64,000 bases of DNA from Amphibacillus sp052055485 (GTDB lineage: Bacteria > Bacillota > Bacilli > Bacillales > Amphibacillaceae). The notes under the pieces are model-generated. The model saw only the letters and a list, made by a program, of their open reading frames with translations, did not search any database and was not told the origin of the DNA. The position numbers and the translations under genes are program-made. Shown in pieces: positions 36,549 to 46,550 of the stretch. Position 1 is the first letter of the stretch, and each line of letters begins with the position of its first letter. The stretch is from positions 2,232,001 through 2,296,000 of the forward strand of contig NZ_CP197171.1 in assembly GCF_052055485.1 (NCBI RefSeq), read 5' to 3'.

Positions 36549-37879
36549 GTCATATTCCTCGTTCCTGTCAGATTCTACTATTGTATAAGTATTGGCTCAA
36601 AAAGTTTGGTAAAAAGGATCGAGAAGATCAAGGTGGTGTAGCTTTGCGCAACAGATCGGCACAGGGTATGAGTGACTTAAGCAAAAGTTCTTAATTTAGC
36701 CAATGCGCTTCTCGTGTGTTGCGTTGATTTCGACGAGTTAGTCGAGGATCTTCTGTTATCGATACATCTTTTTTTATTGGGTCTTTTGAACATCTGCTTT
36801 AAGATAATTTTCACACTTGGAAATCTATAACTCTATCTTGTAGACAGTTGCTTCTGCTTTTGTTGTTAGTTTTCTGTGAGAACTCAGAAAAAGATAATCA
36901 TATCGATAGCCGAGTTCTTATCATAACTATAACGTATTTGCAGCGGTTTGTTTAGTTATTTTTAATGCGTCAAAAAATTTTGAACCTCTTATGCTTAAAA
37001 TTACAAGACCTCTCAGCAAATGTTTTCAATGGGGTAAGTAACCCGTACTTGAGTCGTTGTAAAGCATTTACACCGATAGAAAGACTCTCTTTATCATCAC
37101 TTTCAATATCCGATGGACACAGCGAAATTAGCCCGTCTGTGTGCAAGGAAATAATGAATCAATAAACTTCTATAACCAGCCCCGAAAAGGATTACTTATA
37201 AACTTATGACGTGATATTTATTGGAAATGAAGAGTCAAAAAGGATCAAGGAGTCGTTATTTTGACTTGTATAGAAATTGTATATATATATACCGTGTTCC
37301 CCCACCTATAGGGTGAGTTATCATAGAGTATAGCTATGGAAATATAATAATTATTATATAGAAATAGCACTAAAATATAACTTCAATGTAATAAAATACC
37401 TGTATATCCCACTAACTACAAGAAATCCAAGTAGCATGCTTAATTTTGTTGAAACATTAGGGTGAAAGAAGCTATTCATATCCATTCTTATCCCCTAAAT
37501 ATACTTATTTTCCTCTCTATTCTGAACAGGAGTCAAATGGGTGGTTAGAACTGCGGTGACTCACTCTATCAAAAGTATGAAACATGCTTAAAAATAATCT
37601 CGTTATTAAGTGTTATGACCTGACATTAACTAATTTAAGAATGTGTGGGGGATTTTGTGTTAGCTCTTTATGAATGTATCTGTTTGCTAGCTAGAACCAT
37701 CCATTAGCTAAACTTAAATAATAGTGAATAGAACAATACGCGATGATTATTCAGTCAATCTAGCTAACAGATCATTTTAAAGATAGAGAAAATATTTAAA
37801 TGGGAGGTGCAAGATAACTTGTGATTCTCAATTAAATATGTAATTGAGAATTAAATAATAAAAAGGAAGGCGGGTTAAT
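36549..37879. other. 1.3-kb divergent intergenic region before the adhesin gene
   Basis: AT-rich, no credible gene. It contains a possible promoter TTGACT (37261-37266), 17 nt, TATATA (37284-37289), the 11-bp direct-repeat motif at 37265-37283 between these hexamers, a small hairpin CACC-TATA-GGGTG just after it, and a weak fragment of the dispersed repeat near 37545-37585. If that promoter is used, the adhesin leader is about 590 nt. Confidence 0.5.
37265..37283 (+). promoter_or_regulatory. 11-bp direct-repeat motif upstream of the adhesin
   Basis: CTTGTATAGAAATTGTATA: two TTGTATA heptads start 11 bp apart. It differs at two positions from 28010-28028 in the response-regulator promoter. I saw no further copy of this quality in the window. 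It sits between TTGACT and TATATA of a possible promoter. Confidence 0.6.
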
Positions 37880-40800
37880 TTGAAAAAGAAAATTAGTTTA
37901 CTCATGATTTTCCTTATTGTAATCCAGGCTCTTATGCCAGGAATAGCTCCACTGCAAACGGCACATACAGAAGGAAACAAGGCTAACAAGTTGTTTGATT
38001 TTGAAAATATTACTGAAAGCTCTTATTCTGCGGAGGATGACGGTGTTTTTCTACAGCTCGATTGGTCACTTGAAAACTATGAATTAGAAGAGATAGATCA
38101 ATCTGTAGCTTTTAATTCTCCTGTTAAATGGGTAGATCAAGAGGGTACTTTATCTTTGGCAGGAAACGCAGAAATAGATGTTGCTACTTATCGAACGACA
38201 GAAGATAAGATTACGGTAACGTTTAATGAAAAAGCTTTAGAATATCCAGAAGCAAACGGAACTTTAAAGTTACGAGTAGCGATGGAAGAACAAGAAGAAG
38301 AAGTTGCTAAAGAAGAGGATGCCACTGTGAAAGAAGAAGCGACGGTAGATCAAGTCGCTGAGGAAACAGAGGACACAACGGCAACTGAAGAAGTTGTTGA
38401 CGATGAAGAAGCCATAGACGTTGACGACGATGAGGGTGTAGCGATCGATCCGGCTAATGTTGGACCCCAAAAAGAGTTAGGAGATATCTTTACATTTAGA
38501 AATTTGACAATTGGTGGTCAAAACATTTCTGACGGAGATATTATTGAAATAGACGAAGATACTATTGCAGAACTTGAATTCAGTTGGAACACAGAAGGAA
38601 TGAATGCACAGGCTGGTGACACAGCCTCGATCCGTCTTTCTGATGCCTTCGAGATTGTTACAACACCAGAAGAACCAATCAAAGTCGAAGGAACAGAAGT
38701 AGGAACTTATCACGTTGAAAATGGTGTTCTTAGATTTGTATTTAATGAAAATATTGAGAATGATGATGTCCATAATGGATATGTCAATCTTGGATTAGAG
38801 TTCAATATGGACAAATTTAGAGAAAATATTGAACAAGAGATTCCATTCCATGACGGTAATGATCAAAACCTTACTGTTGTTGCAAAACCAAATTTAGAGC
38901 ATAGTGGAATTGATAAAGAAGGTCATCCTGATACGCGGCATGATGCAAGAGAAATTACTTGGACGATCGATGTGATTAATACTAATGAAGAAGAAATAAC
39001 TGAGGCAACATTAGCGGATAACATTCCTAACGGTTTAGGAGAAGCTAGAGATTTTGTTATCCATGAGCTAAATGTTGGCTATGATGGGGATATAAAAGAA
39101 GGTGCTGATGTCACGTCAACGCTAAACCCATCTGAATTCCCGATTGACTTAGGTACAATCGCTCCTTTTAATGGTTATCGTGTCCAATATACAACAACCA
39201 TTGAAAATTATGCAGCAGAATCATTTACCAATGAGGCAACATTTGAATATGGTGATACCAGTTTGCCAGCTGATGATACAGTGAGTGGCTTGACAAGAAG
39301 TAATCCAATTGAAAAAGATGGTTGGCAAATTGACGATGATGTTATTCAGTGGCAGATTGATGTCAATAAGAATGGCAGTTTAATTAGTGAAGCGATAGTA
39401 GAAGATAGCCTGCCTGATGGTTTAACCGTAGACCCAGATAGTATCGAAGTCGTTAGAATTACACAAAACGGAAGTCGGTGGATTGAGGGAGAAGCTCATG
39501 AGGATTCATTTACGGAATTCCCGATAAACTTAGGTGAGCTAGACCGGGAGGACGCTTATCGAATCAAATTTCAAACGACTATTGATTGGGAAGATGTAAA
39601 TAGCGGAGAATATTTAGAGGGAAATGGATTCGAGAATGAAGCGACCTTATATGATGGTGAAGATGAATTAAATGATGATGACGCAAGTGTTACTATTGAA
39701 AGAGATCCTATTCTTCGAAAAGTTGGAGCATCCAATGTTGATTATGATAATAAAACTGTTACTTGGACCATTCATGTTAACGAAGCAGGACATCCAATTG
39801 GAAATGTGGTATTAACAGACTTAATTCCAGGAGGATTAGCGATTGATGAAGATGATATTGTTATTACTGACGAAGCAGGAAATGAATATACCCCTGTTAA
39901 TATCAACCTTGATTCTAATGCCGATGGTGGAACAGAGGTCGTTATCAACTTAGGAAATGTAGGAACGCGACAGCTTAAAGTTGAATATACAACAGAAATC
40001 ACTGATTTTACAATTAATAACTTTAATAATGATGTTGGCATGATTGGTGATGGTATTGGTCCAGATGGAGAAAATGCCAATGCTAATATTGCACCAGCAA
40101 AAAACACGTATAATAAGAGTTTCGCTGGAATTGACTACAACGAAAAAACAATTGATTGGCGTTTGAATGTCAATCCAGTAAGAGAAGATATTAATTCTGG
40201 ATTTGTTATTACAGATACTTTCACGAATGACGGACTAATCTTGTTGCCAGATACTGTTGATATTAAACTTGGTGAAGAGGATCTTGAAGCGGGGACAGAT
40301 TATACTGTTGCACCTATTGATGGTGGATATCAAAATGGATTTACAATTACCTTTAATAGAGTAATAGCTGATGGAGAGCTAGTCGTCAAATTCACTACCT
40401 CTTATGATCCGGAAGTAGAAGTTGATGGGGAGCTTCTGATACCTCATTCTAATGAAGATGAAAAAGAACTTTATAGAAATAAAGCTAAATTTGATGGAAC
40501 AACTGAGAATGGGAACACTGTTGGTGAAGAAGATGATGATGATCACAGAGTGCGAGGAGATTCTTGGAATAGTGGTAAAAAAGAAGGTCAATTGGTTCAT
40601 TTTGACGACGAAGGCAATGCAGTAAATGGTTGGGAAAGTGGTAGTGAAAGAAAGATTGCCTGGCAGCTCTACCTTAACTATCAAGAACAAAACCTTGGAA
40701 CAGGTGTCGTCGTAACAGATGAACTAGCTTATGCAGGTGATATTGACGCAGATAGTATCCAAGTATCGGTTTATGATGTAGATTCTGACGGTGAAACTGA

Positions 40801-43800
40801 AGTTAATGGACCAGCATTAGATCGAGACCGTTATTCAGTGAACACTGATGAAGACGGCAAATTTATTTTAACTTTCGCAGAAGATTTTGAAGTAACCGAA
40901 AGATATGTGATTGAATTTACTACATCTGTACCTGACATCTCAAAAGAAAAGTATACTAACAACGCAACCGTTACAGCTGGCGATGTAGATTACGATTATT
41001 CAGCAACTCTGAATTATAATGAGCATGATGATTTCTTAGCTAAAAGAGCAGTTAATGCTGAAGGTAATCGTGTATTCACAGGTGATGAAGTCGAGTGGGA
41101 AGTCAAAGTCAATGAAAGCCTATCAATTATTCAAGATGCTGTGATTACAGACACGATTAGTGCAGGGCACGTTTATTTAGCAGATAGTCTTGAAGTTTAT
41201 AGATTACAAGATCAAGAAAAAGCCCTAGAAGAAGGAACTGATTATGATCTTGATGTAGTAGCGGTGACGGATGAAAATGATGAACCTACTGGGGAAACAA
41301 ATCTAGTCATTGATATTACTGAAGACTTAGTAGACACCTTGGTTTTAAGATATACAACTGTTGTAACAGAAACAAATGGTGAAATTGGTAACAGCATCTC
41401 ATTAAATGGAACGGCTATTGATCAACAGTTTGTAGAGTCTGATAAAATGAGTGCTAGACAATTTTCTGACGCAGGTGGCGAATGGTCACGGAGTAGAGGA
41501 GCTTTAAAAGTGACAAAAGTCGATGGTGAAACTGACGAAACAATAGCAAATAATGAAGCGACTTTTACACTTTGGTATGAATTAAATGGTGAAAAACAAC
41601 AATTTGGTGAACAAGAGTATACGACTGAAGATGGTGTTCTTGAAATAGGAAACTTACCATTTAGAACTTACTATCTAAGAGAAGTTGAAGCACCAAATGG
41701 TTATGTTTTATCTGAGGAAGATTTGGAAATTGAAGTAGAGACTGCAATTGGTAATAACCCAGATAATTATGTGTATGCCGAAAAAAGTTTCGAAAACACC
41801 AAGGAAAAAATCACTATCACTGGAGCAAAAGTATGGGATGGTGGTCCACAACCATCAATTGAATTGCAGCTATTTAGAGATGGCGAACCGTATCGTGCCC
41901 CAGTAGAGCTGGGAAATGACGAAACAGAATACACATGGTCTGACTTAGACAAAACAGACATCGACGGTAATGAGTACAACTATACGGTAGATGAAGTAGA
42001 AGTGCCTGAAAACTATGAAAAAACTATTTCAGAAGATGGTTTGACTGTAACCAACACTTATGTCATTCCGAAGACAGAAGTAACAGGAACAAAAGTGTGG
42101 GAAAATGGTCCAGCAGAAAAACCAGCCATAGAACTACAGCTCTATAGAGATGGAACAGAATATGGTGATCCCGTAACATTAGAAGCCGGTGAAACAGACT
42201 ATACGTGGACGGAATTGGATGCAACAGATGCAGCAGGAAATGCGTATGACTATACGGTAGATGAAGTGGAAGTTCCAGAAAACTATGAAAAAACTATTTC
42301 AGATGACGGTTTGACTGTAACCAACACTTATATCATTCCGAAGACAGAAGTAACAGGAACAAAAGAATGGGTGGATGGTGAAAATAATCGTCCAGATTCA
42401 ATCCAACTTCAACTGTTCAGAGATGACGAAGCGCATGGAGATCCCGTAACATTAGAAGCCGGTGAAACAGACTATACGTGGACAGAATTGGATGCAACAG
42501 ATGCAGCAGGAAATGCGTATGACTATACGGTAGATGAAGTGGAAGTCCCAGAAAACTATGAGAGGACTATTTCAGACGATGGATTAACTGTAATCAACAC
42601 TTATGTTGTACCGACATCAGATGTTACTGCAACCAAGGAATGGGTACAGGGACCATCTGATAGGCCAACAGTCTGGTTTAAACTATTCAGACATATCGAA
42701 AACGAAGAAAAACAAGCAGTAAATGTTGAAATCAAAGCATTAGAAGATGGTGAAACATCAGTAACTTGGGAAGATTTAGCTGTAACAGATAGAGAAGGAA
42801 ACGAATATATCTACTCTGTACAAGAAGTAAATGCAGAAGGAGAAGATTTCGAACCAGAAAACTATGTGAAAGCTGAAAATGAATTAACGGTAACTAACAG
42901 CTATGTTAGCCCAACAGACGCAAGTGCAAAGGCTACAAAGGTTTGGGAAAATGGATCACAAGACAGACCAACAGTTTGGTTCCAATTGTGGAGACACATT
43001 GAAGGTGAAGAACCAGAAATTGTACCAGAAGAAGAAGCTGAAATTAAAGAGCTAGCAGAGGGTACAACCGAAGTTGTTTGGACTGGGCTCACAAGAACAG
43101 ATAGTGCGGGAAATGAATATATCTTTTCGGTACTGGAAGTAGATGCTGAAGGGAATGATTACCAGCCAGAAAACTATCAAAAGGTTGAGGATGGTTTAAC
43201 GGTTACTAACACTTATGTAATACCAAAAACAGAAGTAACAGGAACGAAAGTGTGGGAAAATGGTCCAGCAGAAAAACCAGCCATAGAACTACAACTTTAT
43301 AGAGATGGAGCAGAGTATGGTGATCCCGTAACACTAGAAAATGGTGAAACAGAATTTACCTGGACTGACTTAGACAGAACGGATATTGATGGTAATGTGT
43401 ATGCTTATACTGTTGATGAGGTCGAAGTTCCAGAAAATTATGAGAAAACTATTTCAGATGATGGTTTAATCGTAACCAACACTTATGTTAGTCCAAAAAC
43501 AGAAGTAACGGGAACGAAAGTGTGGGAAAATGGTCCAGCAGAAAAACCAACCATAGAACTACAGCTCTATAGAGATGGAGCAGAATATGGTGATCCCGTA
43601 ACACTAGAAAATGGTGAAACAGAATTTATCTGGACTGAATTGGATGAAACTGATTTAGACGGAAACGTTTATGAATACACTGTAGATGAAGTAAATGTAC
43701 CAGAACATTATGAGAAGTCTATATCAGAAGATGGCTTGACAGTAACCAACACTTATGTAGACCCAGAAGATCCCGAAACACCAGTTGAAGACCGAGAAGA

Positions 43801-43948
43801 CCCATCTGAAGACCCGGAAGAACCCTCAGGTGGAGAAACACTTCCTAAAACAGCAACAAATATATTCAATTTATTTGGTGCAGGCCTAGGCTTATTAATC
43901 GCTGGGGTATCACTCATTATCTTCCGAAGAAAAAGACAAGAAGATTAA
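37880..43948 (+). CDS. Large wall-anchored adhesin with Cna_B repeats
   Basis: 2022 residues from a TTG with AAGGAAGG upstream. A signal peptide (about 1-32) is followed by an N-terminal domain, a very acidic linker (about 135-195) and an adhesin-type Ig-like domain (about 200-330). Six Ig-like repeats begin with a W-x-(I/L)-x-(V/L)-N strand (ITWTIDVIN, IQWQIDVN, VTWTIHVN, IDWRLNVN, IAWQLYLN, VEWEVKVN). A SpaA-type pilin domain follows (about 1212-1300, GALKVTKVD...LREVEAPNGY), then seven Cna_B domains of about 90-100 residues (xGTKxWxxG...VTNTY), with Lys and Asn placed for isopeptide bonds. The C-terminus has LPKTA (residue 1988), a hydrophobic span and FRRKRQED, so a sortase would attach it to peptidoglycan. 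The ligand is unknown. Confidence 0.93.
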   Translation: MKKKISLLMIFLIVIQALMPGIAPLQTAHTEGNKANKLFDFENITESSYSAEDDGVFLQLDWSLENYELEEIDQSVAFNSPVKWVDQEGTLSLAGNAEIDVATYRTTEDKITVTFNEKALEYPEANGTLKLRVAMEEQEEEVAKEEDATVKEEATVDQVAEETEDTTATEEVVDDEEAIDVDDDEGVAIDPANVGPQKELGDIFTFRNLTIGGQNISDGDIIEIDEDTIAELEFSWNTEGMNAQAGDTASIRLSDAFEIVTTPEEPIKVEGTEVGTYHVENGVLRFVFNENIENDDVHNGYVNLGLEFNMDKFRENIEQEIPFHDGNDQNLTVVAKPNLEHSGIDKEGHPDTRHDAREITWTIDVINTNEEEITEATLADNIPNGLGEARDFVIHELNVGYDGDIKEGADVTSTLNPSEFPIDLGTIAPFNGYRVQYTTTIENYAAESFTNEATFEYGDTSLPADDTVSGLTRSNPIEKDGWQIDDDVIQWQIDVNKNGSLISEAIVEDSLPDGLTVDPDSIEVVRITQNGSRWIEGEAHEDSFTEFPINLGELDREDAYRIKFQTTIDWEDVNSGEYLEGNGFENEATLYDGEDELNDDDASVTIERDPILRKVGASNVDYDNKTVTWTIHVNEAGHPIGNVVLTDLIPGGLAIDEDDIVITDEAGNEYTPVNINLDSNADGGTEVVINLGNVGTRQLKVEYTTEITDFTINNFNNDVGMIGDGIGPDGENANANIAPAKNTYNKSFAGIDYNEKTIDWRLNVNPVREDINSGFVITDTFTNDGLILLPDTVDIKLGEEDLEAGTDYTVAPIDGGYQNGFTITFNRVIADGELVVKFTTSYDPEVEVDGELLIPHSNEDEKELYRNKAKFDGTTENGNTVGEEDDDDHRVRGDSWNSGKKEGQLVHFDDEGNAVNGWESGSERKIAWQLYLNYQEQNLGTGVVVTDELAYAGDIDADSIQVSVYDVDSDGETEVNGPALDRDRYSVNTDEDGKFILTFAEDFEVTERYVIEFTTSVPDISKEKYTNNATVTAGDVDYDYSATLNYNEHDDFLAKRAVNAEGNRVFTGDEVEWEVKVNESLSIIQDAVITDTISAGHVYLADSLEVYRLQDQEKALEEGTDYDLDVVAVTDENDEPTGETNLVIDITEDLVDTLVLRYTTVVTETNGEIGNSISLNGTAIDQQFVESDKMSARQFSDAGGEWSRSRGALKVTKVDGETDETIANNEATFTLWYELNGEKQQFGEQEYTTEDGVLEIGNLPFRTYYLREVEAPNGYVLSEEDLEIEVETAIGNNPDNYVYAEKSFENTKEKITITGAKVWDGGPQPSIELQLFRDGEPYRAPVELGNDETEYTWSDLDKTDIDGNEYNYTVDEVEVPENYEKTISEDGLTVTNTYVIPKTEVTGTKVWENGPAEKPAIELQLYRDGTEYGDPVTLEAGETDYTWTELDATDAAGNAYDYTVDEVEVPENYEKTISDDGLTVTNTYIIPKTEVTGTKEWVDGENNRPDSIQLQLFRDDEAHGDPVTLEAGETDYTWTELDATDAAGNAYDYTVDEVEVPENYERTISDDGLTVINTYVVPTSDVTATKEWVQGPSDRPTVWFKLFRHIENEEKQAVNVEIKALEDGETSVTWEDLAVTDREGNEYIYSVQEVNAEGEDFEPENYVKAENELTVTNSYVSPTDASAKATKVWENGSQDRPTVWFQLWRHIEGEEPEIVPEEEAEIKELAEGTTEVVWTGLTRTDSAGNEYIFSVLEVDAEGNDYQPENYQKVEDGLTVTNTYVIPKTEVTGTKVWENGPAEKPAIELQLYRDGAEYGDPVTLENGETEFTWTDLDRTDIDGNVYAYTVDEVEVPENYEKTISDDGLIVTNTYVSPKTEVTGTKVWENGPAEKPTIELQLYRDGAEYGDPVTLENGETEFIWTELDETDLDGNVYEYTVDEVNVPEHYEKSISEDGLTVTNTYVDPEDPETPVEDREDPSEDPEEPSGGETLPKTATNIFNLFGAGLGLLIAGVSLIIFRRKRQED
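41800..43760 (+). repeat. Seven Cna_B-coding repeats within the adhesin gene
   Basis: In-frame DNA repeats start near 41806, 42070, 42346, 42610, 42910, 43222 and 43495. The segment 42166-42306 recurs at 42440-42576 almost unchanged, and 43222-43320 recurs at 43495-43590. Such DNA identity points to recent copying by recombination, while the fourth and fifth units (VWFQLWRHIE type) are clearly diverged. Confidence 0.88.
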
Positions 43949-43957
43949 ACACAATTC

Positions 43958-44004
43958 AAAAGACTCCAATCGGCATAATTTTTGACGATTGGAGTCTTTT
44001 TTAA
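43958..44004 (+). terminator. Terminator of the adhesin gene
   Basis: AAAAGACTCCAATCG (43958-43972) pairs perfectly with CGATTGGAGTCTTTT (43986-44000), followed by more Ts. Confidence 0.93.
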
Positions 44005-44335
44005 AGAATAAGTTTTTCTGATGATTGTTTAAGTAAAGGTTAGATTTTACTTCACACAAATGTGAAGATTTAGTTATTTTATAAACTTTTTGATAGTAAA
44101 ACCAGGTTTCGAAGAGTTCACATCATAAGAATAGCTGTTTTTCTTATTTTTAATCCCGGGTCTAGGGCAGAAAGATTTAGCTGAAGGTCTAATAAAGCAA
44201 TTTTTCTAAGAGGTAAAAGATAATCTATGCCCAGGTTGAGATAAATCATTGATTGTCATGTAATGAAAGGATGTAAGCTTTTCAAAAAACGTGGTATAAT
44301 ATCAAAATAATTATAATAAAGTCAGGGTGGCGAGA
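44005..44335. other. Intergenic region before aroD with a repeat-family fragment
   Basis: About 330 bp. A fragment of the dispersed repeat in reverse orientation lies near 44125-44175: AGAATAGCTGTTTTTCTTATTTT followed by CCCGGGTCTAGGG. A possible -10 for aroD is TATAAT at 44294-44299. Nothing else was recognised. Confidence 0.45.
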
Positions 44336-45082
44336 ATGTTAAAAGTAAAAAATGTGACAATTGGAGAAGGACAACCAAAGATTTGCCTTCCTATTACTGG
44401 ACAAAGTGTTACAGAAATTGAGCGGCAAGTTATTCAAATAAAAGAAAAAAAGCCCGATTTAGTAGAATGGCGAGTGGATTTCTATCCAAGTCATGATATT
44501 GAATTACCTTTGCAGATCATTCATCAACATATTCGAAATATTCCACTTATTTTTACCTATCGAACCAAACAAGAAGGTGGCCAACGAGAAATTACTGATC
44601 AAGATTATCTTGCTATCAATGAGAAAGCCATGATGTCTAATCTAATTGACTTTGTTGATCTCGAATTAAAACAACCTGTTGTAATACGTGACCCGCTTAT
44701 TGCAAAAGCTAAACAGCAAGGTGTACATACGATTATTTCAAATCACGATTTTGAAAAAACCCCAGCAAATGAAGAGCTGATTAATCGATTAAAGGAAGCT
44801 GAATTAATTGGTGCATCAGTAGCAAAGATCGCTGTTACCCCAACTAATACTCAAGATGTCCTTAGATTACTAAGTGTGACCAATAAAATGAAAGACATGA
44901 TTAATATCCCACTCATTACAATGTCCATGGGCGGAGTTGGTTTAGTAACACGGTTAATGGGTGAAGTATTTGGCTCGGCAGTTACTTTCGGCGCTGCAGG
45001 TCAAGCTTCTGCACCTGGTCAAATTGATAGTGAAACCTTATCGACTATTTTAAACGTCATTCATCAAAATTTCACAAAATAG
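44336..45082 (+). CDS. aroD: 3-dehydroquinate dehydratase, type I
   Basis: 248 residues, TIM-barrel type I enzyme of the shikimate pathway; it dehydrates 3-dehydroquinate to 3-dehydroshikimate. His137 (IISNHDF) and the Schiff-base Lys164 (SVAKIAVTP) are 27 residues apart, as in E. coli AroD (His143/Lys170). VEWRVDF and TYRTKQEGG are further conserved blocks. The start is ATG 44336, with AGGGTGG upstream; an in-frame GTG at 44327 overlaps that site. It stands alone; no other shikimate gene is adjacent. Confidence 0.95.
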   Translation: MLKVKNVTIGEGQPKICLPITGQSVTEIERQVIQIKEKKPDLVEWRVDFYPSHDIELPLQIIHQHIRNIPLIFTYRTKQEGGQREITDQDYLAINEKAMMSNLIDFVDLELKQPVVIRDPLIAKAKQQGVHTIISNHDFEKTPANEELINRLKEAELIGASVAKIAVTPTNTQDVLRLLSVTNKMKDMINIPLITMSMGGVGLVTRLMGEVFGSAVTFGAAGQASAPGQIDSETLSTILNVIHQNFTK

Positions 45083-45214
45083 TCACAATGGATGAGTCCT
45101 TTGTATGGACGTATTTTATCAAGATTGTAATGTAAAAGAAGGTTTATTTTCAAAAATGAAATATAATTGTAACAATTCTATCATCGTCTTGAAATTAATC
45201 AATGTTATACTAGC

Positions 45215-45256
45215 GTTGCTGGTTAAAAACTAGCATGTTTTCAAATAAAACATAAT
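45215..45256 (+). promoter_or_regulatory. Twin hairpins in the leader of the CwlO-like gene
   Basis: GCTGGTT pairs with AACTAGC and, directly after it, ATGTTTT pairs with AAAACAT. Both lie within 95 nt of the GTG start. In B. subtilis the cwlO transcript is unstable through its 5' leader; a similar role here is inference. Confidence 0.45.
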
Positions 45257-45308
45257 AGATTTATATAGAAATGATAAACTATACATAAGAAAGTGAGCGT
45301 GGAGCTAC

Positions 45309-46535
45309 GTGAGTGGTAAAAAAGTCGTTGTTAGTTTTGTTCTAGGAATGGGAATACTGTGGATGTTTCCTTCTATGTCTAGTGTTGTGAACGCAGAAAC
45401 GGAAGGTACTTTGCAAGAAGAGCGTTCAGAATTACAATCGGAGCTCAATGAAAAACGCAAAGATTTAGAAGAAATTCAGCTAGAACTGGTAGAGATTGAG
45501 GAAGACATTGACTTGATTGATGAAGTTATCGAATCCAATGATCAAGAAGTGGCTAAAACAGAAGCAAATATTGAGGAAAAAGAAGGAGAAATTAGTGCGT
45601 TAGAAGAGGAAATTGATCAGCTCGAAGATGATATTGACCGTCGTCACAATCTGTTAAAGGATCGAGCATCTGCACTACAAAAAAATGGCGGATCAATCAG
45701 TTATCTTGACGTTTTGTTTGGCGCTCAAAGTTTTACTGATTTCATTGACCGTGTTTCATTGGTTACTCGAATCACACAATCAGATCAAAGTTTGTTAGAA
45801 CAATTGTATGTTGACCAAGAAGAGGTTGAAGAGCAAAAGCAATTGGTAGATGATAAATTAGCAGAATTAGAAGATACTAAGCTAGAATTAGAACATATCC
45901 AGGAATTAACGCTTGAACAAAAAGCACAACAAGAAGATAAGCTGGAACAGTTAGAAGAGAAAAAAGCGCAAAGTGAAGCGTTAGTGGCAGAACTTGAAAT
46001 AGAAGATCGTGAAATTGAACAAATGATAGAAGAAGCTAGACGAGTTGCAGCTGAACAAGAGGAACAAAATATTGTTCAATACAGCAGTGAATCAGATGAT
46101 ACACCGCAAGTAACGCCAAGTGTTCAAACAACAAATGTAGCAAGTGGTAACATAGGTACAATCATCGGTGCAGGTAAACGTTACATTGGAAATTCTCGAT
46201 ATAAATGGGGCGGCGGACGCTCACAATCAGATATTAGTAAAGGCTTGTTTGATTGTTCCGGTTTTGTCTCATGGGCTTTCGGTCAAGGCGGAGTTAGTGT
46301 CCCTGCCAGTACAGGCGCTTTAGCTGGAACGGGAACGAAAGTATCGACAAGTGATATGCAACCAGGAGATATCGTTTTCTTTGACACAAATGGGACAAAT
46401 GGACATGTTGGAATTTACCTCGGTGGCGGAGAGTTCATTGGTGCACAATCATCAACAGGTGTCGCCAAAGCAAACATGAGCAGTGGCTACTGGGCAGATT
46501 ACTTTAGCGGTCACGTACGTCGAATCGTTAAATAA
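45309..46535 (+). CDS. Peptidoglycan DL-endopeptidase, CwlO-like (coiled coil plus NlpC/P60)
   Basis: 408 residues from a GTG with GGAG 4 nt upstream. A signal peptide (about 1-30, ending near VVNAE) is followed by a long Glu/Lys-rich coiled coil (about 30-260), a linker with Gln/Thr/Ser, and a C-terminal NlpC/P60 domain (about 285-408) with Cys316 (LFDCSGF) and His366 (GHVGIYLG). This is the architecture of B. subtilis CwlO, which cuts D-Glu-DAP bonds in the lateral wall and depends on FtsEX through its coiled coil. The leader has two small hairpins (see 45215-45256). It ends at a strong terminator. Confidence 0.9.
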   Translation: MSGKKVVVSFVLGMGILWMFPSMSSVVNAETEGTLQEERSELQSELNEKRKDLEEIQLELVEIEEDIDLIDEVIESNDQEVAKTEANIEEKEGEISALEEEIDQLEDDIDRRHNLLKDRASALQKNGGSISYLDVLFGAQSFTDFIDRVSLVTRITQSDQSLLEQLYVDQEEVEEQKQLVDDKLAELEDTKLELEHIQELTLEQKAQQEDKLEQLEEKKAQSEALVAELEIEDREIEQMIEEARRVAAEQEEQNIVQYSSESDDTPQVTPSVQTTNVASGNIGTIIGAGKRYIGNSRYKWGGGRSQSDISKGLFDCSGFVSWAFGQGGVSVPASTGALAGTGTKVSTSDMQPGDIVFFDTNGTNGHVGIYLGGGEFIGAQSSTGVAKANMSSGYWADYFSGHVRRIVK

Positions 46536-46550
46536 TAAAATAAGCAAGCC

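Noticed and set aside
36965..37165. 66-codon open frame before the adhesin
   Set aside because: No ribosome site and no recognisable protein features; region appears non-coding.
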